A stretch of 64,000 nt of DNA, taken from NCBI GenBank assembly GCA_026987195.1, contig JALSNC010000126.1:62001-126000 (forward strand). Direction: 5' to 3'. The notes beneath the pieces were generated by a model that was not told the DNA's origin, searched no databases, and saw only the letters and a list, made by a program, of their open reading frames with translations. Source of the stretch: Desulfobulbaceae bacterium. Its GTDB lineage: Bacteria; Desulfobacterota; Desulfobulbia; Desulfobulbales; Desulfobulbaceae. Positions 51,605 to 59,974 of this stretch are shown in pieces (position 1 is the first letter of the stretch; every line of letters starts with the position of its first letter). Both the position numbers and the translations under genes were made by a program.

Positions 51605-51976
51605 TCAGAAGCTGATCACCTTGTCCGCCTCCAGGATGTAGTCATTGACCACTGTTCCCGTGGTGGCCTCCACCCCTTCGATGAGCTGATCCGTTCCGAC
51701 CTTCCTTGCCTTGATGCAGGGCAGGCAGACAAGGATCTTTCCGCCGCCGGCGAGAAAATCGCTGATCAGCTTGTCCAGCGGCAGCCGTTCAAGCGAATGT
51801 ACGGTCGAGGCATACCCCTTGTAGACCAGACGGGTTGCCTCGCCAAACACCATCACCGTCACCTCGTGCTCCATCGACACGCCGATATTGGCAAGGGCAA
51901 AGGCGGTCAGAACCCGCTCCGCCTGCTCCCCGGCAGAGTTAAGGATATAGACAAGTTTCTGTTTCTCATCCGACAT
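51605..51976 (-). CDS. DsrE-family protein
   Basis: Protein of 123 residues with the DsrE/F fold (KLVYILNSAGEQAERVLTAFAL; EVTVMVFGEATRL). A conserved-position Cys is in ILVCLPCIKAR. DsrE proteins bind or transfer sulfur, often together with TusA, which is the next gene. AGGAGGG lies seven bases before the start at 51976. It is the first gene of the eight-gene cluster. Confidence 0.88.
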   Translation of the reverse strand: MSDEKQKLVYILNSAGEQAERVLTAFALANIGVSMEHEVTVMVFGEATRLVYKGYASTVHSLERLPLDKLISDFLAGGGKILVCLPCIKARKVGTDQLIEGVEATTGTVVNDYILEADKVISF

Positions 51977-51996
51977 GACATACCCTCCTTTTATCG

Positions 51997-52008
51997 TGCA
52001 TATGCACA
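51997..52008. promoter_or_regulatory. 12-bp palindrome upstream of dsrE
   Basis: GTGCATATGCAC, perfect, in a spacer between TTGCTT and an A/T-rich -10-like sequence on the minus strand. The core GCATATGC recurs upstream of the NifX-like gene at 53163. Confidence 0.4.
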
Positions 52009-52063
52009 AAAAATAAGCAAAAAAAAGTTCCCGCCACGGGCGGATCGTCGCTGGACTACTGAC

Positions 52064-52263
52064 GTCACCCCTCACGCAATGGCTGACCATAGGCTTGTCC
52101 GACCACCATGGTGCAAGCGCTCTCAGGGCCCGCAGATTCGAAGTCTACGCTTACCTGTGCAACCGTGCCTGACCGGCAGGCAAGCGACCGCAGGGAGACT
52201 CCGATAGCCCACCTGTGCGGGCAGGCGCGACCGTGCAAATATGCGGCTCCCGTGAGCGTTTAC
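52064..52263 (-). repeat. palindromic element A (copy 3, inverse, long form)
   Basis: Inverse tail (ATGGCTGACCAT, CTTGTCCGACC) followed by the hairpin from CAAGCGCTCTCAGGGCCCGC to GCGGCTCCCGTGAGCGTTTAC. It ends just after the DUF134 stop codon. Confidence 0.82.
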
Positions 52264-52551
52264 CTACTGCCGTTCCTCCTCGAAGACCAGGGCGGCACCG
52301 GTGGTCAGGGCCTCGGCGACCTTGCGCCGTGCCGAGGTCAGAATTCGCTGTACCGTCCCCCTTGAGACACCCATCTTTTCCCCTGCCTGTTCCTGAAACA
52401 TTCCCTCAAAGTCACAGAGCTTGAGGGCCTCCAGTTCATCGCGATAAAGGGGGATCTGCTTCAGATCCGGCAGCGAGATGCCGGTGGGCTTGAATGCCCG
52501 GCCACAGAATCTTCCCTCGCAGCGTCGAATTTTCTTTGGTCTTGGCGACAT
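52264..52551 (-). CDS. DUF134 helix-turn-helix protein
   Basis: Predicted DNA-binding protein of 95 residues. It has an N-terminal basic Cys-containing stretch (RPKKIRRCEGRFCGRAFKP) and a sigma-70 region 4-like HTH (EQAGEKMGVSRGTVQRILTS). DUF134 genes often neighbour NifX-type genes, as here with the 110-base-distant 52662 gene. It is a candidate regulator of that pair. Confidence 0.88.
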   Translation of the reverse strand: MSPRPKKIRRCEGRFCGRAFKPTGISLPDLKQIPLYRDELEALKLCDFEGMFQEQAGEKMGVSRGTVQRILTSARRKVAEALTTGAALVFEEERQ

Positions 52552-52661
52552 GGGCCTCTTACTGCCGGGGACGGACCAGGGATTGCCTCCCGGCCTGTCG
52601 CTGGTTCACATTCAAAAGGGGCTTGCGGTTCCCGGCAGTATACCATGACAGCGGGCATCCC

Positions 52662-53057
52662 TCAATGGCAGTTGCCATGCCCCTGGCATGCCTGGTCCGG
52701 CCTGATCTCGGGAAACTGCCCGGCCACCATGCCATCCACGGCTTCGGCAACGCTCTGCGCGCGGTTTCGATCCGCAAAATACACCTTGATCCCAACTTCG
52801 CCAAATCCCTGCAAAGGACGGGCCCCGATACCGCCGACAACGATGGCGCCCACTCCCTGGTCACGGAGAAACTGCACAGGCACCATGCATCCGCCGGCAC
52901 CGTGCTCCACATTCTCAACGCAGGTCACGCTGTCGACAGCGCCTTCCCTGATCTCAACGATGGTGAACATGTCGCAGTGACCGAAATGGTCTGAACGGGC
53001 GGCCTCAAGACCACCAGGCTGATTCGACGGCACAGCCAGCCGAAGTGATTCTTTCAT
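52662..53057 (-). CDS. NifX/NifB-domain protein
   Basis: Protein of 131 residues with the dinitrogenase iron-molybdenum cofactor domain (SDHFGHCDMFTIVEI; HGAGGCMVPVQFLRDQGVGA; GIGARPLQGFGEVGIKVYFA) and a short Cys/His-rich tail (CQGHGNCH). AAGGAG is seven bases before the start. It forms a likely operon with DUF134. It is a second, distinct NifX-like protein besides the one at 44940. Confidence 0.88.
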   Translation of the reverse strand: MKESLRLAVPSNQPGGLEAARSDHFGHCDMFTIVEIREGAVDSVTCVENVEHGAGGCMVPVQFLRDQGVGAIVVGGIGARPLQGFGEVGIKVYFADRNRAQSVAEAVDGMVAGQFPEIRPDQACQGHGNCH

Positions 53058-53162
53058 GGATAACTCCTTGCTATTCTGTACATACCAAAAGATGACAGCA
53101 ACAGACGCGGCAGAATACCTTTCCTCCCTTCGCCTGCTCCCCTGAAAGCCGGATGATTGTGA

Positions 53163-53181
53163 GCATATGCCCATAATATGC
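53163..53181. promoter_or_regulatory. Inverted repeat upstream of the NifX-DUF134 pair
   Basis: GCATAT-N7-ATATGC, 105 bases before the NifX-like start codon. It shares the GCATATGC core with the palindrome upstream of dsrE. Confidence 0.4.
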
Positions 53182-53639
53182 AGCCCGGTTCAACTTGTCA
53201 AGACACCATTCCGGAAATCAACGATTTTCTGATGCCCCATCCGACCGATTTGTCTCTGCCGGTCGCCGCAACCAGCCATCGAGGAAATTTCACCTTAAAA
53301 TATCGGTCTTTTCATGTGTTGCCGATGGCGGTGGCCGATTATTCCAGCCGCAGGCTGCATACAGACTTCTGATTTCCGGCCTTCCGGTTTTCTGATTTTC
53401 TGATAAAAGTTGTCCCACCCATGGACAAGGGGCGTGTTATCAGGTACATTGATCCATTGATGCGGCCATGGACCGGCCCCTGCTCGCCGTTATTTCCTTA
53501 ATCATTTCAGACCAATGGAAAGAGCCCGCTCCAGGGACAGGACAACCTGCCCCGGTGCCGGTGCCTGTTGCGTTTCCCGTCCTCGACGGCCGCTGAGCTG
53601 CGCGTGCGACCGCCCCGTGCCTCGTCCGCCTGTTTTCCG
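53182..53639. other. Gene-less stretch
   Basis: Apart from a weak REP-like copy near 53318 and heptamer tract F7, I see no gene or named element here. Confidence 0.5.
53367..53405 (+). repeat. degenerate heptamer tract F7
   Basis: TTCTGATTTCC, GGCCTTCC, then GGTTTTCTGATTTTCTGATA, the same terminal form as in F3, F5 and F8. Confidence 0.5.
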
Positions 53640-53855
53640 GCAAGCGCTCACAGGAGCCGCACGGAGTCTTCGCTTACCTCTTTGCACGGTCGTGCCTGCC
53701 AGCACAGGTAGACTATCGGAGTCTCCCTGCGGTCGCTTGCCTGCGGTCAGGCACGGTTGCTCAGATCAACGCAGGCTCCGAATCTGCGGCCTCCGAGAGC
53801 GCTTACACCATTGTGGCCGGACAAACCGATGGTCAGCCATCCCGTGAGGGGTTAC
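53640..53855 (+). repeat. palindromic element A (copy 4, long form)
   Basis: Hairpin from CAAGCGCTCACAGGAGCCGC to GCGGCCTCCGAGAGCGCTTA, plus full tail ending GTGAGGGGTTAC. Confidence 0.85.
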
Positions 53856-53885
53856 GTTTTCCGCCATGCTGAACGTTTACAACAA

Positions 53886-53936
53886 CAAAAAGTCCCGGTA
53901 TTGCAATGCAGTCGCCGATAGCGGTGAACTGTTCCG
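53886..53936 (+). repeat. REP-like repeat E
   Basis: GTCGCCGATAGCGGTGAACT then GTTC, 12 bases before the DUF4390 gene start. Confidence 0.6.
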
Positions 53937-53948
53937 ATCTATACGCAC

Positions 53949-54530
53949 ATGAAACCGTTCCTGTCACGACGGGGTGTTCTGCCTGTTCTCCTCCTGCTGC
54001 TGGTGCTTGCTCTTCCCATCCCCGCGTCGAGCCGCCAGGACAGGACGCCCACCATCAGCGATATCATCATCACCACCTCGGCCAGCGACCTGCTGCTCTT
54101 TGCCACGGTGAAGAACGCTTTTACGCCTGAGATGGAAAAGGGCGTCAAAAACGGCATTCCCATCAGTTTCAGTTTTCAGATAGAGCTGGACAAGGTCCGT
54201 GATTTCTGGCCCGACTCCACCCTGGTGGAAAAAGAGATCATTCACCGCCTGACCTATGACAGTCTCAAGGAGGAGTACTCCGTGGAACTGGGTGAAAAGC
54301 AGCGCACCGAAACCACCCGTTCCCTGGCCAGAGCCAAACAGCTCATGGCCGAACTGAACGGTCTCCGGGTCATTGCCCGCAAAAAGCTGGTCCCCGATGC
54401 CTCCTATATCCTGCGCATCAAGGCGACCCTGGTCAAAACCACCCTGCCGCTCGGCATGCATTACGTGCTGCCCTTCACCTCATTATGGGATTTCGAGACC
54501 GACTGGAGAAGCATTGAATTCAGATATTGA
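53949..54530 (+). CDS. DUF4390 protein
   Basis: Protein of 193 residues with a signal peptide or anchor (LPVLLLLLVLALPIPAS) and a beta-rich body (ISDIIITTSASDLLLFATVK; GIPISFSFQIELDKVRDFW). DUF4390 has no known function; it regularly precedes ntrY-type kinases in Desulfobacterota, as here, so it may supply a periplasmic signal to that kinase. Confidence 0.85.
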   Translation: MKPFLSRRGVLPVLLLLLVLALPIPASSRQDRTPTISDIIITTSASDLLLFATVKNAFTPEMEKGVKNGIPISFSFQIELDKVRDFWPDSTLVEKEIIHRLTYDSLKEEYSVELGEKQRTETTRSLARAKQLMAELNGLRVIARKKLVPDASYILRIKATLVKTTLPLGMHYVLPFTSLWDFETDWRSIEFRY

Positions 54531-54534
54531 ACCG

Positions 54535-54582
54535 TAAAGGTGTCCGTATTTTCAGGTGGTCGCCGAGAGCGGTGAACTATTC
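54535..54582 (+). repeat. REP-like repeat E, extended
   Basis: GTGTCCGTATTTTCAGGTGG then TCGCCGAGAGCGGTGAACTA, between DUF4390 and ntrY. Confidence 0.65.
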
Positions 54583-54622
54583 CACTGACCCTCCACCCGC
54601 CTGCCGGTTCTGATAACGCCGC

Positions 54623-56839
54623 ATGCTCACAACGGAACAGAAAAAAAAGAAGCAACGGCTCATTCGCTACGTCATCGGCTTCTGCGCCCTGCTGATTCCA
54701 CTGCTCGGCTATCTCCAGTCCAGCCTGCTCAAAGGCGACTTCAACCTGCCCATCTCGAGCACGGTGCTGATCTTCGCCCTGATCAACATCAACGGTCTTC
54801 TCCTGCTGCTGATGCTCTACCTGGTGCTGCGGAACCTGGTGGAACTGATCTTTGAACGGAAACAGAAGATCCTCGGCTCCCGCCTGCGGACCCGCCTGGT
54901 CATCTCCTTCATCTCCCTTTCCCTGGTGCCCACGGCGATCCTTTTTTTCGTGGCCCTGCGTTTTGTTTCCACTTCCATGGACTACTGGTTCAACTCCAAC
55001 GTGGAAGATTCCCTGCAGGCTTCGCTCAAGCTGGCCCAGTCCATCTTCCATGACACGGAGAAACGGGCCGAGAACATGGGCCGGCAGATCGGCCTGCTGC
55101 TCGAGAACGGTACCCTTTCCCGGGATCCTGACGCCCTGGAGATTCTGTTCACCAGGGCGGTGGAGATTGCCCCTCCCGGTGCCCCCGATGCCCTGACCCT
55201 CCTCGACGCCTCGCAGAAGAAACTGGTCTCGGTCCGCGGCCCAAGGCTGCTGTCCATCGTCCTGCCCGAGATCCCCAGCGAGGCCATGCGCCTGGTCCAT
55301 GACCGGGACAAGACAGAGGTGATCAGCCAGAAAACCGGCGTGGGCGAGCTGGTCCAGGCCATTGTGCCGGTCCACCGGCGACCCGGCGAGACCTCGCTGT
55401 TCCTGGTCACATCGCTGCTGATCCCTTCGGACAAGCTGGCCCGCATGCAGGCGGTCTCCGACGGTATCACCGACTACCGCCAGCTGGTGATGCTCAAGGC
55501 TCCCATCAAACTGAGCCTGATCATCATGCTGATCATCATCACCCTGCTGATCATCTTCGGCGCCATCTGGTTCGGCTTCTACATCGCCCGCAGTCTCACC
55601 GGTCCCATCAACAAACTGGCCCGGGCCACCCGCCGGGTCGCGGACGGTGATCTCGATTTTGTCCTGGAAAAGGAATCCGACGACGAGATGGGCCTGCTGG
55701 TGGACTCCTTCAACCGCATGACCGCCGACATCCAGGCCTCCAACCGCCAGCTTGCCGAAGCCCATCAGGCCCTGCAGGAATCCACCATGATCTCGGAACA
55801 GCGGCGCCGCTACCTGGAGACGATCCTGGAGAACGTGGCCGCCGGCGTCATCGCCATCAACGAGAACAACGAGATCACCACCATCAACCGTTTTGCCGAG
55901 GAACTGCTCAAGATCGAGGCCACGTCCTTTCTCGGCCACGATTTTCACGAGGTCCTGGGCCGGCCCCATGTCCAGATCATGGATCGTTTCCTGGAAGAAC
56001 TCAATGCCTCGGGCGAGCACTCCATCGAACGGCACCTGCGGCTCACCGTGCGCCGCGGCGAGACCCTGTCCCTGCAGGTCAACATCACCCGCATGGTGGA
56101 CGAACAGCAGCAGCCCATCGGCTACGTCATCGTCTTCGACAACCTCACCAAACTGGAAAAGGCACAGCGGCTCGCCGCCTGGCAGGAAGTGGCCCGCCGG
56201 ATCGCCCACGAGATCAAGAACCCCCTCACTCCGATCCAGCTTTCGGCGCAGCGGTTGCGCAAACGTTACCTTGACCGCATCACCGAGGACCGGGAGGTCT
56301 TTGACCAGTGCACCAGGACCGTGGTCAAGCAGGTGGACGAGATCAAACGGCTGGTCTCGGAGTTCTCCGATTTTGCCCGCATGCCCCGGGTGAAGAAAAA
56401 ACCGGGTGATATCGTCGAGATGGCCCGTGACACCCTGGTACTCTACCAGGAAGGGCACAAGCACATCACCTTCACCCTCAAGACGGAGGACGATATCCCT
56501 GTCTTCTCCTTCGATCCGGTCCAGATCAAACGGGTGCTGATCAACCTGCTCGACAACGCTGTGGGTGTCATGCCCGAGGGCGGCGAGATCACCATCAGCC
56601 TGGACTGCAATCGCGCCGAGAATACCGCCCGCATGACCGTTGCCGATACCGGCCCGGGTATCACCGAGCAGGTGAAGCTTCGCCTCTTCGAGCCCTACTT
56701 CTCCACCCGCAAATCCGGCACCGGCCTGGGACTTGCCATTACCCACACCATTGTCACCGAGCACAACGGCACCATCCGGGTCCTGGACAACAAACCGTCC
56801 GGCACGGTCTTTACGGTTGAGCTGCCGCTTGATACCTGA
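54623..56839 (+). CDS. ntrY: NtrY-like nitrogen/redox sensor histidine kinase
   Basis: Kinase of 738 residues. It has two early membrane helices, a third near residue 100 (VISFISLSLVPTAILFFVAL) and a fourth near 297 (LSLIIMLIIITLLIIFGAIW). These are followed by HAMP (SLTGPINKLARATRRVADGD), PAS, HisKA with IAHEIKNPLTPIQL and HATPase with LINLLDNAVGVM and GTGLGLAIT. It is the cognate sensor of the next gene, 94 bases downstream. Confidence 0.92.
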   Translation: MLTTEQKKKKQRLIRYVIGFCALLIPLLGYLQSSLLKGDFNLPISSTVLIFALININGLLLLLMLYLVLRNLVELIFERKQKILGSRLRTRLVISFISLSLVPTAILFFVALRFVSTSMDYWFNSNVEDSLQASLKLAQSIFHDTEKRAENMGRQIGLLLENGTLSRDPDALEILFTRAVEIAPPGAPDALTLLDASQKKLVSVRGPRLLSIVLPEIPSEAMRLVHDRDKTEVISQKTGVGELVQAIVPVHRRPGETSLFLVTSLLIPSDKLARMQAVSDGITDYRQLVMLKAPIKLSLIIMLIIITLLIIFGAIWFGFYIARSLTGPINKLARATRRVADGDLDFVLEKESDDEMGLLVDSFNRMTADIQASNRQLAEAHQALQESTMISEQRRRYLETILENVAAGVIAINENNEITTINRFAEELLKIEATSFLGHDFHEVLGRPHVQIMDRFLEELNASGEHSIERHLRLTVRRGETLSLQVNITRMVDEQQQPIGYVIVFDNLTKLEKAQRLAAWQEVARRIAHEIKNPLTPIQLSAQRLRKRYLDRITEDREVFDQCTRTVVKQVDEIKRLVSEFSDFARMPRVKKKPGDIVEMARDTLVLYQEGHKHITFTLKTEDDIPVFSFDPVQIKRVLINLLDNAVGVMPEGGEITISLDCNRAENTARMTVADTGPGITEQVKLRLFEPYFSTRKSGTGLGLAITHTIVTEHNGTIRVLDNKPSGTVFTVELPLDT

Positions 56840-56875
56840 TATGATGCACGGCCACGGAACGGGCCGACGATTCTT

Positions 56876-56899
56876 GGCCGGCAGCGGTGAACTTTTACC
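56876..56899 (+). repeat. REP-like repeat E, short
   Basis: GCCGGCAGCGGTGAACTTTT then ACCC, between ntrY and ntrX. Confidence 0.5.
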
Positions 56900-56933
56900 C
56901 GGCCGGAACCATCCTGCGGTGACATCACGGATC

Positions 56934-58298
56934 ATGTCGAAAAAAATACTGATCATTGACGACGAGGATTCCATTCGCGACTCCCTGTCCGGTATTCTGG
57001 CCGACGAGGGATTCACGCCGCTCACCGCCTCTTCGGGCGAGGACGGGCTTGCCCTCCTCGAGCAGGAGGAAGTGGACCTGATCCTGCTCGACATCTGGAT
57101 GCCTGGAATGGACGGTCTCGAGGCCCTGCAGCGGATCCTTGCACAACACGATGTGCCGGTGATCATGATCTCCGGACATGGCACCATCGAAACCGCTGTG
57201 CAGGCCACCCGCATCGGCGCCTTTGATTTCATAGAAAAGCCTCTTTCCTACGACAAGATCATCCTCGCCATCAACAAGGGGCTGCATGTCGCCCACCTGG
57301 AGCGGGAAAACCGGCTGCTGCGGGAAAGCACACCGCACAAGCCCGACATCACCGGCAACTCCCCGGTGATCTCCCTGCTGCGCGAGGAGATCGAACGCGT
57401 GGCGCCCACCGATGCCTGGGTCCTGATCCGGGGTGGTCACGGCACCGGCAAGGAGCTGGTGGCCCAGACCATCCACCGGTTGTCGAAGCGGAGCAGTCGT
57501 CCCATGATCGAGGTCAACTGCGCCGCTATCCCCGAAGATCTCATCGAGTCGGAGCTCTTCGGCCACGAAAAAGGGGCCTTCACCGGTGCCACCAGCAGCC
57601 GGCAGGGAAAGTTCGACCAGGCCGACGGCTCGACCCTGTTCCTGGACGAGATCGGCGACATGAGCCTGAAGAGCCAGGCCAAGGTCCTGCGCATTCTCCA
57701 GGAACAGAAATTCGAGCGGGTGGGCGGCTCCAGGACCATTCACGTCGATGTCCGGGTCCTGGCCGCCACCAACAAGAACCTGGAGGAGGAGATCGAGAAC
57801 GGCAACTTCCGTGCCGATCTCTTCTACCGCCTCAACGTGGTCCCCATCCAGGTGCCCGACCTGCGCGAACGGCTGGAGGACATTCCCCTGCTGGTCGAGG
57901 ATTTCCTGCGCCAGTTCCGCAACAAGGGACTGGGAGAAAAGACCTTCTCCGACCGGGCCATGGCCATGCTCATGGGCCACTCCTGGCCCGGCAATGTCCG
58001 GGAACTGCGCAACGTGGTGGAACGGCTGGTGATCATGAGCCCCGGCGCCACCATCGATGCCGAGGATGTGGCGCGCTCCCTGGGCGTGGCTCCGGACGAG
58101 GCCAGCGCAGGACCTGCCATCAGGGGAGAGTACCTGCGCCTTCCCTTCAAGGAGGCGCGCAAGCAGTTTGAGTATGACTACCTGAAGGCCATGCTCCAGG
58201 CCCACAACGGCAATGTCTCCCAGACTGCTGAACAGATCGGCATGGAACGGAGCCACCTGCACAAGAAGGTCAAGGCCCTGGGTATTGTCCTGGACTGA
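56934..58298 (+). CDS. ntrX: NtrX-like sigma-54-associated response regulator
   Basis: Regulator of 454 residues with receiver (IIDDEDSIRDSLSG; LILLDIWMPGMDG), AAA+ domain and Fis-type HTH (GNVSQTAEQIGMERSHLHKK). Walker A reads GGHGTGKE, GAFTGA is intact (GAFTGATSSRQGKF), and GSTLFLDEIGDMS follows. The ATG at 56934 begins the receiver exactly; a longer upstream frame is not needed. Confidence 0.92.
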   Translation: MSKKILIIDDEDSIRDSLSGILADEGFTPLTASSGEDGLALLEQEEVDLILLDIWMPGMDGLEALQRILAQHDVPVIMISGHGTIETAVQATRIGAFDFIEKPLSYDKIILAINKGLHVAHLERENRLLRESTPHKPDITGNSPVISLLREEIERVAPTDAWVLIRGGHGTGKELVAQTIHRLSKRSSRPMIEVNCAAIPEDLIESELFGHEKGAFTGATSSRQGKFDQADGSTLFLDEIGDMSLKSQAKVLRILQEQKFERVGGSRTIHVDVRVLAATNKNLEEEIENGNFRADLFYRLNVVPIQVPDLRERLEDIPLLVEDFLRQFRNKGLGEKTFSDRAMAMLMGHSWPGNVRELRNVVERLVIMSPGATIDAEDVARSLGVAPDEASAGPAIRGEYLRLPFKEARKQFEYDYLKAMLQAHNGNVSQTAEQIGMERSHLHKKVKALGIVLD

Positions 58299-58322
58299 AC
58301 AGACCGACACAGCAGGACCAGG

Positions 58323-58495
58323 GTAAGCGCTCACAGGCAGCACACGGAGTCTTCGCTTACCTCTTTGCACGGTCGCGTTTGCCCGTATAGAGGGGCTTTA
58401 GTGAACAAACGCTCCTGCACAAATATGCACTACCTGCGAACGCTTACAGCTCTGAGGTTGTGAAACCGCATAGTGACCAGCCTGTGAGGGGTTAC
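58323..58495 (+). repeat. palindromic element A (copy 5, diverged)
   Basis: GTAAGCGCTCACAGGCAGCA to CTACCTGCGAACGCTTAC, tail degraded to GTGACCAGCCTGTGAGGGGTTAC pieces. Confidence 0.75.
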
Positions 58496-58511
58496 GGACC
58501 AGGTCAACGGT

Positions 58512-58672
58512 GATGGCGTCGCAACAAGTCCGATCTCCTGCGTTGTAGCGTGTACGGCCAATGCTCGACGTGCTCCATGTACGCCTCCGCCTGGCCGACA
58601 CCGCTACGCCTTGTATATCGAACTTTTATGCCGAGCCATTTTTAGAGTGTGAGGGGCTCTTACGAGTCCATC
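58512..58672 (-). mobile_element. 161-bp MITE, copy D3 (inverse)
   Basis: GATGGCGTCGCAACAAGTCC at one end and GGCTCTTACGAGTCCATC at the other, flanked by the perfect direct repeat AACGGT (58506-58511 and 58673-58678). Its orientation is opposite to D1, D2 and D4. Confidence 0.9.
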
Positions 58673-58745
58673 AACGGTAACAGTCACAACAAAGCATGAA
58701 AATCAGGAAGATACCACCATCTCACTGCCGCAGGCAGGCAACTAT

Positions 58746-58797
58746 CCTCCCCCCTGGCCCCTGGCCTCTGGCACCTGGCACCTGATTTTCTGATACA
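58746..58797 (+). repeat. degenerate heptamer array F8
   Basis: CCCCTGG, CCCCTGG, CCTCTGG, CACCTGG, CACCTGA, then TTTTCTGATA, ending 18 bases before the hemB start codon. Confidence 0.7.
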
Positions 58798-58814
58798 CCA
58801 CAGGAGGAGTCCCC

Positions 58815-59795
58815 ATGGTTTTCCCCGAATACCGTCCCCGCCGCATGCGGCGGACCGAGACCCTGCGCGCCATGATCCGCGAGACCCGCCTGGCGCCGGA
58901 ACAGATGATTTACCCGCTCTTTGTCATGCCCGGCAGGGAGCGCCGGGAAGAGGTGCCGTCCATGCCCGGTGTCCACCGGCTGTCCGTGGACATGCTGGCC
59001 GCCGAGGCCAGGGAGTGCCTGCAGGTGGGAATCCGTTCAGTGATTCTCTTCGGCCTGCCCGAGGAAAAGGATGCCATGGGCTCGGGTGCCTATGCAAAGA
59101 ACGGCATTGTCCAGCGGGCGATCCGTGAACTCAAGGACAAGGTTCCCGAGCTGACCGTGGTGACGGATGTCTGCCTCTGCGAGTATACGGACCACGGCCA
59201 CTGCGGCTGCCTGGCAGGAAACGAGGTGGACAATGATACCACCCTGGAACTCCTGGCCAAGACCGCGCTTTCCCATGCCCGGGCCGGCGCAGACATGGTG
59301 GCGCCCTCGGACATGATGGACGGTCGGGTCAGCGAGATCCGCACCACCCTGGACGAGAACTCCTTCCACATGATCCCCATCATGTCCTATGCGGTCAAGT
59401 ATGCGTCCGCCTTCTATGGTCCGTTTCGCGATGCCGCCGACTGCGCCCCCCAGTTCGGAGACCGGCGCAGCTACCAGATGGACCCTGCCAACAGCCGCGA
59501 GGCCCTGCGCGAGGCCACCCTTGACGTGGACGAGGGTGCCGACATCCTCATGGTCAAGCCGGCGGTCGCCTACCTGGACATCATCAGCAGGTTACGGGAC
59601 GAGTTCGACCTGCCTGTGGCCGCCTACCATGTGAGCGGCGAGTATGCCATGATCAAGGCGGCAGCGGAGAAGGGCTGGATCGACGGCGACCGGGTCATGG
59701 CCGAGACCCTGCTCTCCATCCGCCGTGCCGGTGCCGACATCATCCTCACCTACTTTGCCAAGGACATGGCCCGCTTTCTGGCCGACAACACCTGA
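58815..59795 (+). CDS. hemB: Porphobilinogen synthase
   Basis: Enzyme of 326 residues joining two 5-aminolevulinate molecules to porphobilinogen for heme, siroheme and corrinoids. The Schiff-base Lys residues lie in [17 protein letters not shown] and [10 protein letters not shown]. The metal site is the cysteine type ([12 protein letters not shown]), so a zinc enzyme is expected. AGGAGG lies close to the ATG. Confidence 0.96.
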   Translation: MVFPEYRPRRMRRTETLRAMIRETRLAPEQMIYPLFVMPGRERREEVPSMPGVHRLSVDMLAAEARECLQVGIRSVILFGLPEEKDAMGSGAYAKNGIVQRAIRELKDKVPELTVVTDVCLCEYTDHGHCGCLAGNEVDNDTTLELLAKTALSHARAGADMVAPSDMMDGRVSEIRTTLDENSFHMIPIMSYAVKYASAFYGPFRDAADCAPQFGDRRSYQMDPANSREALREATLDVDEGADILMVKPAVAYLDIISRLRDEFDLPVAAYHVSGEYAMIKAAAEKGWIDGDRVMAETLLSIRRAGADIILTYFAKDMARFLADNT

Positions 59796-59796
59796 T

Positions 59797-59953
59797 CGTA
59801 ACTGATCACAGGGTGTGCAAGGGCACGGTTTTTCAACCTCGTTATTGTAAGCGGTTTCAGGTGCTGCAGGTTCGTGCGGTCGCTCCTGGCCGCTATAGCC
59901 TACGATGCGGACAGGAGCGACCGTGCGAAGATGCGGTACCTGTGACCGCTTAC
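59797..59953 (+). repeat. palindromic element B (copy 2)
   Basis: CGTAACTGATCACAGGGTGT leader, then a hairpin from GTAAGCGGTTTCAGGTGC to GTACCTGTGACCGCTTAC. The tip is inverted relative to copy 1. It starts two bases after the hemB stop. Confidence 0.86.
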
Positions 59954-59974
59954 ACCTGATCCCCGGCGGAGAGC

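Noticed and set aside
44940-53057. NifX-like genes as evidence for nitrogen fixation
   Set aside because: No nifHDK, nifE/N or nifB proper is present; these domain proteins are common in non-fixing anaerobes.
54461-57232. Long minus-strand open frame of 923 codons
   Set aside because: It is the antisense shadow of ntrY: low-complexity translation rich in Gly, Asp, His and Gln, no domain, and the plus strand carries an unmistakable kinase.
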